Positions 1-7,537 of a DNA stretch of 16,385 nt are shown here, in pieces (the stretch's first letter is position 1; each line of letters opens with the position of its first letter). Under the pieces are notes generated by a model. The model did no database searches. It had not been told where the DNA came from and saw only the letters and a list, made by a program, of their open reading frames with translations. The translations under genes were made by a program, and so were the position numbers. This stretch comes from Chloroflexota bacterium (GTDB taxonomy: Bacteria; Chloroflexota; Dehalococcoidia; Dehalococcoidales; UBA2162), in NCBI GenBank assembly GCA_016202555.1, contig JACQOL010000106.1:1-16385 (forward strand), in the 5' to 3' direction.

Positions 1-699
1 GGGCCGTTTGGAGTCAGGGTGGTTCACCGCCAGGGCTTTATTGATTACCTCTACCTTATGCGCCAGCTGCTTACTGTCAACACCGGTACCCCGCCCGGTT
101 ACCTCAGCCACCGTTCTTCCCGTCATTACCGCACAAATAGCGCTGCTGGGGGTAGTATTACCTATCCCCATATCGCCGGTGCCAACAATATCCAGACCCT
201 TAGCTACCTCAGTGCTCACAATTTCAATCCCGGTCTCAATTGCTTTAACTGCCTCTTCTTCAGTCATCGCCGGACCGACAGCCATATTCTTGGTACCCAT
301 ACCAACCTTCCGTGATAAAAGCTTGGGATTAGCCTTTATCTCAGCAGCTACCCCCATATCAACCACGATAATCCGGGCACCAACCTGGCGGGAAATAACA
401 TTAATCCCAGCCCCACCATTAAGAAAGTTATAAACCATTTGCGGGGTAACCTCCTGAGGATAAGCACTAACCCCCTCCGCCACCACTCCGTGGTCGCCGG
501 CCATAGTAACAATCGCCTTGTGCTTGATTTGCGGTATAGGCTTACCCTGAATACCCGCCAGTTGAATGGATAATTCCTCAAGCCGTCCCAGACTGCCCTG
601 CGGCTTGGTCAGGGTATCCTGCCGGGCACTAGCTTCAGCCATTGCTATTTCATCCAGCGGCGTTATCATTTGAATCGTTTTAGTTAGCAGTCTCGTCAT
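1..699 (-). CDS. cobT: Nicotinate-nucleotide--dimethylbenzimidazole phosphoribosyltransferase (CobT), C-terminus beyond window
   Basis: CobT transfers phosphoribose from nicotinate mononucleotide to the lower-ligand base (5,6-dimethylbenzimidazole or another base), making the alpha-ribotide used in the cytosolic nucleotide-loop assembly of cobamides. 233 residues are visible of about 350 usual; the frame runs open through base 1, so the C-terminal part with the catalytic Glu of the family is outside. Family motifs seen: [11 protein letters not shown] (31-41), GDHGV (68-72), [10 protein letters not shown] (91-100), [15 protein letters not shown] (173-187) and RGTG (203-206). The ATG at 699 is preferred because GAGGGGG lies just upstream; an in-frame ATG at 717 has no clear SD. 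It lies 266 bp downstream of the DUF58 gene on the same strand, so it is probably transcribed separately. No cobalamin riboswitch is recognisable upstream. Identity is very secure. Confidence 0.95.
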   Translation of the reverse strand, partial: MTRLLTKTIQMITPLDEIAMAEASARQDTLTKPQGSLGRLEELSIQLAGIQGKPIPQIKHKAIVTMAGDHGVVAEGVSAYPQEVTPQMVYNFLNGGAGINVISRQVGARIIVVDMGVAAEIKANPKLLSRKVGMGTKNMAVGPAMTEEEAVKAIETGIEIVSTEVAKGLDIVGTGDMGIGNTTPSSAICAVMTGRTVAEVTGRGTGVDSKQLAHKVEVINKALAVNHPDSKRP

Positions 700-965
700 T
701 TTAACCCCCTCTGTCATTATTATTTGTGTCGTCAGTTACATCTGTAGCCTAAAGCCTGATATAGTCTTATTCTATTACAAGTCTTTCTCATTTTAATCGC
801 CCCACTCTTTTCCTGAAATAAAGCAAGGTAGTATCCCCAGAGTCAATTCCACAGTTAATACTAGAATAATATTACTAAAATGTCCATACTAACTTAATCC
901 CGAATTCAGACAAATAACACTAGTCCCCATTTCCACAAATACCCCCCCCTAATAAAAACATATAG
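700..965. other. AT-rich intergenic region, cobT to DUF58 gene
   Basis: There is no credible coding frame here. The stretch must hold the end of the six-gene operon transcript and probably the cobT promoter, both on the minus strand. A TTGACT at about 839-844 (read on the minus strand) could be a -35 box, but its -10 partner is poor. A run of eight C (942-949; eight G in the transcript) lies just after the DUF58 stop. I see no clear hairpin terminator and no riboswitch. Confidence 0.5.
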
Positions 966-2516
966 CTAGACGGTAATTATGGCGTTACCCTTTTGGGCAA
1001 AGCTAAAGGTATTAAAAGCGACCGCCTCGGCATCATAATTACATTGCGAAATAATGACCAGATTAGATTGGTTATCTACTTTGGTCAAGACCTCCGATAG
1101 TGCCTTCGTCGCTGGATTGACTTTGGCTTTATCGCCAAGGTTCTTATATTCTATCTGCAATAATTGAGCCAATATCCCAGACGCTTTACTGCGGGCAAAT
1201 TGGAGGCGATTTATATTAGCTCTTAATCTAGCCACATCGGGAGGACTCAGATACTTCACCGGATTGATAACGGTAACCATTTCCTGAGCAACCCGGAGAG
1301 AACGTAGCAAAAGCTGTTGCGAGGTGAGTATGCCCGTAGTCAGTTTAACGTCTTCCTGATTATATACCGCCAGGGCTGCCGGGATATTCTCTTGAGCTAA
1401 TGATATTGCGGCAACAATAATCTTGGATGCCAGTTCATCGGCTTCCTCGGCATTACCAACAGCCAGGTTGATGAGGATTACGGCTGAACGCCCCTGAAAC
1501 TCGCTAAATTCTTTGGTTATCAGCTCATTGTGTCGTAAAGAATGTTTCCAATCGATGTTCTTCAAACTATCGCCGGGCTGGTATAACTGACTGCCGTAGT
1601 ACTCAATTCCCCTTCTCAGCCCATAGATTGGCTTCAGTGCGGCTATGTTTGAAATCAGGGGCAGGGCTCCCGCTTTGGTGCCAGCCAAATACCTTTTTGC
1701 CAGCCAGGCAGCGTATCTGGCCCGGGGAATAACGAACAGGCGGATTGGTTCGAGCTTAAACCTGACCTGAATCAATCCCCAGCGGTCGATGGCATAGCCC
1801 TGAAGCTTAACAATTGATGGTCCGGCTAGCCTGGGGGCCAGGGATACCCTCACTTCCAGCTTGTCTCGTTTTAGCGATAGTATATCGGGACTCACCTTCA
1901 GCCATTCATAGGGTGATTCCACAAACAATCGTCCACCTATTTTAGTTATAGCTGTCAGCTTGACAGAGAGATGGTCTTCGGTCCCGGCGACCATCCGTTG
2001 CTGAATCTGTATCTCAGCTACTGGTTTCGAAGGTAATCCCCGGTGTATTAATATACCCAGGGCACCAAAAAAAATGATGATAGCAGCCCCGGCGAGAAGT
2101 AGCGGCAAACTGCCGAACAGCAAGGCAACACCCAGCACAGCAACAGCTATCAAAAGAAAGGCGAGACAGAGGTCGGTTAGCCGCCGCACGTATTTGGTAT
2201 TCCGGTAGGCGAGTGACTCAGCAGCTTCCACCAAACTATGATTAATAAGAAGCAACACGGGCAGGGCAAGAAGCGGCGCCAGGAAAGAACCAAGCGGCAA
2301 GGTAAACAGTAGGGTGATAGCGAAAAAGATAAAATATTCGCTCAGCAGGTTAACAACGACAGTAATCGGCCACCGCCACAGGTACAAATATCCAACAAGC
2401 AGCAATATGGGAACAAATGATAGCGCTAATGGTGAAAGGAGGGTAGCGATTGCTAAAACAATCGCCACATACACCTTTAAGAAGACTACCATGCCTCGAC
2501 TATGGAGACTGATCAT
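966..2516 (-). CDS. DUF58 family membrane protein
   Basis: DUF58 proteins are the usual partners of MoxR ATPases; their C-terminal region is distantly related to von Willebrand A domains and is thought to act in assembly or maturation of envelope or metallo-protein complexes. Here the 516-residue protein has hydrophobic segments at about 10-48, 52-92 and 118-157, then a soluble beta-rich region, and the DUF58 core motif YQPGDSLKNIDW at 312-323 followed by KHSLRHNELITKEF, which is the family hallmark. It is the last gene of the operon. Its ATG overlaps the TGA of the moxR gene (ATGA, 4 bp), so translational coupling is likely; no strong SD of its own is visible. It carries more N-terminal membrane segments than the typical two-segment DUF58 protein. 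The molecular target is unknown. Confidence 0.88.
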   Translation of the reverse strand: MISLHSRGMVVFLKVYVAIVLAIATLLSPLALSFVPILLLVGYLYLWRWPITVVVNLLSEYFIFFAITLLFTLPLGSFLAPLLALPVLLLINHSLVEAAESLAYRNTKYVRRLTDLCLAFLLIAVAVLGVALLFGSLPLLLAGAAIIIFFGALGILIHRGLPSKPVAEIQIQQRMVAGTEDHLSVKLTAITKIGGRLFVESPYEWLKVSPDILSLKRDKLEVRVSLAPRLAGPSIVKLQGYAIDRWGLIQVRFKLEPIRLFVIPRARYAAWLAKRYLAGTKAGALPLISNIAALKPIYGLRRGIEYYGSQLYQPGDSLKNIDWKHSLRHNELITKEFSEFQGRSAVILINLAVGNAEEADELASKIIVAAISLAQENIPAALAVYNQEDVKLTTGILTSQQLLLRSLRVAQEMVTVINPVKYLSPPDVARLRANINRLQFARSKASGILAQLLQIEYKNLGDKAKVNPATKALSEVLTKVDNQSNLVIISQCNYDAEAVAFNTFSFAQKGNAIITV

Positions 2517-3466
2517 ACTGCTAACTTAGGCACTGACACCTGTTCCAGAGCTCTGTTCATGATTATTCTGGGGGTAACATCATCCATCTCAGCCTCAGGT
2601 TTGACTCTTACCCGGTGTTCTACAGCAGGAAACACCAGGTGCTTAATGTCATCGGGAATTACGAAATCACGCCCATCTAACAAAGCAAGCACCCTGGAAC
2701 ACTTGTAGAGGGCAATGCTACTCCTGGTGCTTGGCCCGGACAGTACATCAGGGTCGGCTCGCAAACGTTCAACAATGGAGGTGATATAGTCAACAATGTC
2801 CGGTGAAACATGAACTCTCTTAGCTACTTCCTGCAATTCCCTGATTTCATCCAGGTCAGTTACGGCATGAATATCGGGTTCATCAATCTTATCAATGCTG
2901 GCGATTACTTGCTTTTCTTCCTCTTTAGAAGAATAGCCACTGAAGACCCGGAGCAGGAAGCGGTCTACCTGAACATCAGTCAGGGGGTAGGTGCCTTCTG
3001 CCCCGGCCTGAACCTGTGTGGCGATGACCATAAAAGGCTTCGCCAGAGGATAGGTTATCCTCTCAATAGTCACCTGGTTTTCCTGCATGGCTTCAAGAAG
3101 TGCCGACTGAGTTCGGGGAGTCGTCCGATTAAGCTCATCAGCCAGCACAATATTAGCAAAGATTGGTCCCTCAATGAGTCTGGGGTCAGCCGTTGGGGAA
3201 TACATATAAAATCCGGTTATGTCGGCTGGCATCATATCCGGGGTGAACTGTATCCTCCTGAACTTCCCCCCGATTACTCCGGCAAAGCTGCTCGCCAGCT
3301 TCGTTTTAGCCGTGCCGGGGAAACCCTCTATCAGCACATGCCCCCCGGCGATAAGGGCAAGCATCAGAGCCTCTCTAGTTTCTTCCTTACCAATAATTAC
3401 CCTAGAGAGTTCACTCCGAATCTTTTCATAAAGGTCAGCAACTTTGTTAGTATTGTTATTAGTCAA
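2513..3466 (-). CDS. MoxR-family AAA+ ATPase
   Basis: MoxR ATPases are cytoplasmic AAA+ chaperone-like enzymes working with DUF58/VWA partners. The 317-residue length is typical. Walker A GFPGTAKT is at 48-55, Walker B IVLADELNR at 106-114, and the family segment GTYPLTDVQVDRFLLRVF follows at about 158-175. The sensor-1 stretch, normally ATQNP, reads ATQVQ (149-153), so the polar Asn is Val here; this is unusual and may alter ATP hydrolysis. The lid contains SGPSTRSSIALYKCSRVLALLDGRDFVIPDDI. The start is TTG at 3466, supported by GGGAGG five bases upstream and the lack of an in-frame ATG before the conserved core. It overlaps the upstream DUF4350-like gene by 8 bp and the downstream DUF58 gene by 4 bp. 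Confidence 0.93.
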   Translation of the reverse strand: MTNNNTNKVADLYEKIRSELSRVIIGKEETREALMLALIAGGHVLIEGFPGTAKTKLASSFAGVIGGKFRRIQFTPDMMPADITGFYMYSPTADPRLIEGPIFANIVLADELNRTTPRTQSALLEAMQENQVTIERITYPLAKPFMVIATQVQAGAEGTYPLTDVQVDRFLLRVFSGYSSKEEEKQVIASIDKIDEPDIHAVTDLDEIRELQEVAKRVHVSPDIVDYITSIVERLRADPDVLSGPSTRSSIALYKCSRVLALLDGRDFVIPDDIKHLVFPAVEHRVRVKPEAEMDDVTPRIIMNRALEQVSVPKLAV

Positions 3467-4355
3467 TGTTTCCTCCCTTCTTGATTGTATACCGGGACAC
3501 GACGACGAATATCAGGGCAGTAATACCCAGTAAGGCGTAAGGGCTTGATAACATCTCCCGGCCGCCAGTGACTCTTGTTTTAGAGACATCAAGAGGCATC
3601 TTGGTTAAATGCGAATTGTCAACCAGAACCTCCTCTTGTTCATCTCCACGACGGGTCAAATACCGGATGAAGCCGTAGTTATCATCCCGCCCCACCATAC
3701 TATTTATCATAATACTGGGGTCGGCGACAAGAGCCAGTGTTCCCTGTCCCAGCCTAAGCTCAGCGGCAACGACAAATGGTCCCTTTAGCTCGCCTCCGTC
3801 CCAGGAGCCATTTTCGTTTGTGTCCAAAAAGCTCGCCGTGGATGACCAGGCGATTACCTTGGCCGGCTCAACATTAGTCAGGCTGGTAGCGTGGTTAAGC
3901 ACGATAGTAGCTATGCCACTTTCTTTTAATTCAGAAGCGAAGTCTGTTATACGGGGCATTAACTGGTTCTTATAGTTAAAGAGCGGGTCGAGTAGCGGCT
4001 GATTGCTAAAACGAACGCCCACGCCGAGGTAAGCCAGCACGGTGTTCCCATAACCATAATCATCCATCAGTAACAAGGTACCACCATCAGCAAGGAACTG
4101 CTTTATTTTTAATAGCTCCGCATCAGTATAATCAAGATAGGGGATAGCCACCAGCACCGCCTGCTTCGGCAGGCTGGGAAGCTCATCCAGTGATTCAATA
4201 TTATCGGCGCTGACATTATCGGAGAAGCTTCTTACTCCGTTCCACATTGTATTACTCGCCATAAAGTCCTGCACCGAAGGATAGAACCATACGGAGAGCA
4301 ACGAGATAACCAATATCAGAGTAACCACCGCAAACAGGAGGCTAGATACCTTCAC
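3459..4355 (-). CDS. DUF4350-like membrane-anchored protein
   Basis: This 298-residue protein has an N-terminal membrane segment (about 5-25), an extracytoplasmic alpha/beta domain and a second membrane segment near the C-terminus (about 271-290) ending in a basic tail. The part around 64-105 (QAVLVAIPYLDYTDAE, then KQFLADGGTLLLMDDYGYG) is the glutamine-amidotransferase-like fold typical of DUF4350, which recurs in MoxR/DUF58 operons; no catalytic Cys is evident there, so it is probably a binding domain. Residues 178-189 (DTNENGSWDGGE) fit a 12-residue EF-hand-like calcium loop, followed by GPFVVAAE. The start is GTG at 4355, four-base overlap (GTGA) with the upstream gene's stop, with GGAGG eight bases upstream. 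Family assignment is by pattern recognition; function unknown. Confidence 0.75.
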   Translation of the reverse strand: MKVSSLLFAVVTLILVISLLSVWFYPSVQDFMASNTMWNGVRSFSDNVSADNIESLDELPSLPKQAVLVAIPYLDYTDAELLKIKQFLADGGTLLLMDDYGYGNTVLAYLGVGVRFSNQPLLDPLFNYKNQLMPRITDFASELKESGIATIVLNHATSLTNVEPAKVIAWSSTASFLDTNENGSWDGGELKGPFVVAAELRLGQGTLALVADPSIMINSMVGRDDNYGFIRYLTRRGDEQEEVLVDNSHLTKMPLDVSKTRVTGGREMLSSPYALLGITALIFVVVSRYTIKKGGNID

Positions 4356-6355
4356 CCTTTAGTGCCTCCTGCAGATTCCTCTTCTACTCTAATAGATAGT
4401 TGTCGGCTGTTCTCCACATCTTGCTCAGTTGGTCTATATTGAGAATAAAGAAGTCTCTCAACCATCCTGGTAAGCTCAACGAAGTATTTAGCCCCCGGTC
4501 CGAGTACTCTACTATGCTCATCAGCAAACTCCCGCAATGTCTGCTGGGGTCGCAGCGAGACTCTGGCTATTCTCAGTAAGAATCTCACCACCAGGCGATA
4601 CCAGTAGAAGATTCTATGGCGCGGTTCTCCATTATCCGACTCCCTCTCTGCCACCGAAGCCGACACCAAAACACTATCGCTAGATGCCGACACCGGTTCA
4701 GGTGGGGTTACGACCAGCCCCGGTCTCATTTTTCGCCCCGGCGATTCCCCCAACCTCCTTCTTAACCAGCCCGGTAGATAAATACCCAGGAAGACCAGAA
4801 TAGCCAGAAAACCTCCGATATTAACTACATTCACCATTAGCAGTCGGCTGGTAGTGTTAAGCGGAGCATGCCAGGGTTCCTTAGGAACAACCTGTATTGT
4901 TAAATCCTGCCAGCCTATCATACCGAAACCCATCCCCACCCTGATTTTAGTGTCAAAGGAGCCATCTCCGGAACTGGTTAGCTCAACATTAGATTTATCC
5001 AGCTTCATCTTGATTAGTGCCCCACTCAGCGGGCCAATTTCAGAATACAACTTACCTTCCACTCCAACACTCCCCGGTATTAGTGCTATATCAGGTATAG
5101 TGAGGTTTAAGATTGGAGTTGCCCTAGTTACATTTAGAATCGAGCTGGCAGCTACCGGGGCATATCTCCCGTCAGCAGCCGCAGACACGGTGATAATATG
5201 CTTACCGACATCGGCTCCAGTGTCTATTTTAATTTCTTGGGTGAACACCTCTTGAGCAACAAACTCAGTGATAAAAGCATCCTCAAAATAGATTTCAGCT
5301 TTTCTCTGGATGAGTGGCGGGGACTGCCCGTAATCGAACCTTCCGGCTAGCGTAATTTCCCGTCCCGGGTAGGCTTTACCCGCAGTGGTAACCTCAAGCT
5401 TAGCCTCATAAAATAAGACCTTGAGCTTTACCACCGGGCTCAGAGATGCCAGGTAAAGCCCGATATCTTTATCACGGGGATAGCAGAGAGCCTGCACATC
5501 CAGATCAGGTAGATACCGGTAGGGAACTGGAAGCACACCCTGATAATGCCCGCCAGCATCCGTCGTGGCGGTGATATTCTGCGAGCCGCTGACAAGGAGA
5601 ACAACCTCCCTCCCTGCCAGAGGTAGATTCTGAGCAGTCAGCACCCCATCAAAACGAACATCATCACCGACAAAGGCAACCGCAGGCTGTATCTCAAGAG
5701 TAAGACCTGTCGATTTCAACAACTCCTCCGGGGTAAGACCTGTCGATTTCAACAACTCCTCCGGGGTAAGACCTGTCGATTTCAACAACTCCTCGTAGAG
5801 GGCAAGCATCTCCCTTATTCGGTTAATCCGCACCACCACCTCGTCATAAGAACGCCTGAGGTCACTGCGGGCCGGAGCCGAAGCCACTTTCAACTCTTCA
5901 CCGGTGGTTTCAATAGCCTGCTCAATCTGATACAGCTCTTCATATGCCTGGGATAAGTTGTCAGAGATTTGACCGGCTAGCTCCGTAGCCTCATCCAGAC
6001 GGAACTGACCCACCAGCCCTCTCAGCTTACCTAGGCCATCATCAATCTGAACCACGAGATAAGATATGTTGGTGCTGGCGGTCGCAAAATCATTTGCCGA
6101 CTCTTCCAGAGATTGCGGAATACTAGCAAAGGGCATCTTCGCCAGTCTGGCTTCAACTTCGGCTGGATTCTTACCCAGGACAAAATCCAGAGAATTGGAA
6201 TAATAGCGGAGCAAAGCGATACCACTGAATACCACCTTAGCTGTGTCCGGGTCCTCGTGCGGCTCAGCCGCCAATACCGCCGAGCCAGTCACTGAGAAGA
6301 TAAGCAAACAGACAAGAGCAACTGTTAGTCTTTTCCCAAGATTTTTATGTAGCAT
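4352..6355 (-). CDS. Secreted, membrane-anchored protein with coiled coil, Ig-like domains and DUF4129-like tail
   Basis: This is the largest protein of the operon (667 residues). In order: signal peptide (about 1-30, ending AVLAA); a helical, probably coiled-coil region (about 60-190); three copies of an 11-residue repeat, EELLKSTGLTP (about 188-220); about three beta-sandwich, Ig-like/transthyretin-like domains (221-510), the first with the TDAGGHYQGVLPVPY pattern typical of carboxypeptidase-regulatory-like folds; one membrane helix (about 511-530); and a cytoplasmic tail whose end (about 587-645; TLREFADEH, ELTRMVERLLYSQYRPT) resembles DUF4129, the C-terminal domain common in transglutaminase-like proteins of MoxR operons. 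There is no transglutaminase Cys-His-Asp domain. The ATG at 6355 shares one base with the preceding TAA (TAATG). It likely links an external ligand or wall contact to the cytoplasmic MoxR/DUF58 pair; that is inference. Confidence 0.72.
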   Translation of the reverse strand: MLHKNLGKRLTVALVCLLIFSVTGSAVLAAEPHEDPDTAKVVFSGIALLRYYSNSLDFVLGKNPAEVEARLAKMPFASIPQSLEESANDFATASTNISYLVVQIDDGLGKLRGLVGQFRLDEATELAGQISDNLSQAYEELYQIEQAIETTGEELKVASAPARSDLRRSYDEVVVRINRIREMLALYEELLKSTGLTPEELLKSTGLTPEELLKSTGLTLEIQPAVAFVGDDVRFDGVLTAQNLPLAGREVVLLVSGSQNITATTDAGGHYQGVLPVPYRYLPDLDVQALCYPRDKDIGLYLASLSPVVKLKVLFYEAKLEVTTAGKAYPGREITLAGRFDYGQSPPLIQRKAEIYFEDAFITEFVAQEVFTQEIKIDTGADVGKHIITVSAAADGRYAPVAASSILNVTRATPILNLTIPDIALIPGSVGVEGKLYSEIGPLSGALIKMKLDKSNVELTSSGDGSFDTKIRVGMGFGMIGWQDLTIQVVPKEPWHAPLNTTSRLLMVNVVNIGGFLAILVFLGIYLPGWLRRRLGESPGRKMRPGLVVTPPEPVSASSDSVLVSASVAERESDNGEPRHRIFYWYRLVVRFLLRIARVSLRPQQTLREFADEHSRVLGPGAKYFVELTRMVERLLYSQYRPTEQDVENSRQLSIRVEEESAGGTKG
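5700..5794. repeat. 33-bp tandem repeat, about 2.9 copies, inside a CDS
   Basis: Units at 5700-5732, 5733-5765 and 5766-5794 are identical at the DNA level, the third ending after 29 bases. Each unit encodes the 11 residues PEELLKSTGLT on the minus strand. A period divisible by three keeps the frame, so copy number could change the protein length without breaking it. The repeat sits at the junction between the helical stalk and the first Ig-like domain. Confidence 0.95.
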
Positions 6356-6612
6356 TATTTACCTGATAGAATTGCCATTACTTTGAGAACGACAATCACC
6401 ATAAAGCCAGCCAACAATACGGCACTGATAGTACTAAGTGCCCTTCTCGCCCTGGGATTAAAATAAACATAGAGGAGCGTAATCACTAAATAGGTGATGA
6501 TATTCACCGTAAAATAAAGTTCAAGGTCATTTTGCCCGGCGAAGGCTAGCGAGATATTTATCAGACAAGCAACGAGGACCAGAGAGATTAGATACTTATT
6601 GTATATCCTCAA
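6355..6612 (-). CDS. Small three-helix membrane protein of the MoxR operon
   Basis: This 85-residue protein is mostly hydrophobic: membrane segments at about 8-25, 32-51 and 61-82, with a short basic loop NPRARR (around 52-57) between the second and third. The start is TTG at 6612; TTG overlaps the upstream TGA as TTGA, and GAGGTG sits five bases before it, which supports the rare start. Its stop overlaps the next ATG by one base. I do not recognise a family. Its fixed place between two operon members suggests a membrane subunit or assembly partner of the Ig-domain protein. Confidence 0.72.
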   Translation of the reverse strand: MRIYNKYLISLVLVACLINISLAFAGQNDLELYFTVNIITYLVITLLYVYFNPRARRALSTISAVLLAGFMVIVVLKVMAILSGK

Positions 6613-7391
6613 GGTAACACCTCAAGTACAATCCTGCCTTTGCCCTGACGATAGCTTTCCTCTCTGATTCTAACCGGTTTTTGCAACGCTTCACTGGAGA
6701 TGGCAGCGACTATTGAGGCAATGGGGCTACCCAGGCATCGGTAATACCAGATATCTTCGTACTGGAGCCGGGCACCACTAATCTCTACCTCCACATTAGC
6801 ATCAACCAGATTCACCGTTACTGAGTGGGCGATATCTAATACCCCGGTCAGAATATAAGTCGCCGCCGCCTCAATTTCAGCGGCAGTTGGTCCCGGCTTA
6901 GTTTCTAACATGTCGATATTAATGCTTCCCGGTGTGGTAACAGCAATCGCCATATCATCGGGATTAACCCCGTATCTGACAATTAAACGCCCGGGAATCC
7001 TCCCCTTAACCTGCTGGATATCCCCATTCTCCACCAGCGGTATTAAAGCCTGCGGGTGACCGTCCCTCATCGTCGATGGCAGATAGACCGCCTTGCCGGT
7101 AAGCCCAAGCTCTTCCAGCAGGGAGGCCGTATTTTCCATACCGGTTCTGAGTATTAGCTGGCAGGCTTCGGGAGAAATATAGGGCCGGGTATTGGCCAGG
7201 GCAATACAGGTGAAACCGATAATGACTGATGACATCCCCACGGCAGTAAGCGGCACCGAGCCGAGAATAAAGTAGGCAATAGGGGCAAAGATAGCCCCCG
7301 CCACACAGAGTCCCAGACCCAACAATCGATAGGGATTGCTCGTAATATCCCCCCACTTTAAATAATCATCAAGGACACCGTCCCGAGACAA
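6609..7391 (-). CDS. Conserved hypothetical protein with two N-terminal membrane helices
   Basis: First gene of the six-gene operon, 260 residues. A membrane hairpin (about 22-44 and 48-68) is followed by a soluble domain of about 190 residues containing an ISPEACQLILRTGMENTASLLEELGL helix, a mixed alpha/beta middle (LIVRYGVNPDDMAIAVTTPG) and a C-terminal CLGSPIASIVAAISSEAL stretch that looks like a conserved core. Cys at the start of that stretch and the preceding YYR may be functional, but I cannot name the family. The start is TTG at 7391, the first start codon in the open frame after the predicted promoter; its SD is weak (GTGGGC), and there is no ATG before the conserved region. The 5' UTR would be about 30 bases. 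It overlaps the next gene by 4 bp. Confidence 0.7.
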   Translation of the reverse strand: MSRDGVLDDYLKWGDITSNPYRLLGLGLCVAGAIFAPIAYFILGSVPLTAVGMSSVIIGFTCIALANTRPYISPEACQLILRTGMENTASLLEELGLTGKAVYLPSTMRDGHPQALIPLVENGDIQQVKGRIPGRLIVRYGVNPDDMAIAVTTPGSINIDMLETKPGPTAAEIEAAATYILTGVLDIAHSVTVNLVDANVEVEISGARLQYEDIWYYRCLGSPIASIVAAISSEALQKPVRIREESYRQGKGRIVLEVLP

Positions 7392-7426
7392 CAGCGATGC
7401 CCACTGATGGAACTTTCTTTGTCACT

Positions 7427-7455
7427 ATCTTATCCTTATGCGTGTTGGAGGTCAA
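7427..7455 (-). promoter_or_regulatory. Sigma-70-type promoter of the six-gene MoxR operon
   Basis: Read on the minus strand: -35 TTGACC (7450-7455), 17-base spacer, -10 TAAGAT (7427-7432). Both boxes are close to consensus with ideal spacing, and the expected transcription start near 7420 is about 30 bases before the TTG start at 7391. It is the only good promoter seen ahead of the operon. Confidence 0.75.
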
Positions 7456-7502
7456 TTTGTGAGGTAGTATATCATCATGGAGAGAATAAAACTGAGAAGT
7501 GT

Positions 7503-7518
7503 TATAATGTCTAACATT
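7503..7518 (+). promoter_or_regulatory. -10 box of the metal-importer operon with overlapping palindrome
   Basis: TATAAT at 7503-7508 is a perfect -10 box, 30 bases before the GTG start at 7538; the -35 region is poor, which fits a regulated promoter. Overlapping it is a 13-base inverted repeat, AATGT-CTA-ACATT (7506-7518), placed where a metal-sensing repressor (Fur/Zur or DtxR/MntR class) would block polymerase. The regulator assignment is inference; no regulator gene is in the window. Confidence 0.55.
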
Positions 7519-7537
7519 CAACAATGAAGGTGGCAAA

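Noticed and set aside
8-581. Several short open frames at the left edge on both strands
   Set aside because: They are alternative frames of cobT, whose true frame has no stop before the window edge.
700-965. Cobalamin riboswitch upstream of cobT
   Set aside because: No B12-box-like sequence or matching fold could be seen in the 266 bases.
2810-3484. Plus-strand open frame of 224 codons
   Set aside because: Antisense to the MoxR gene, whose Walker motifs and operon context are clear.
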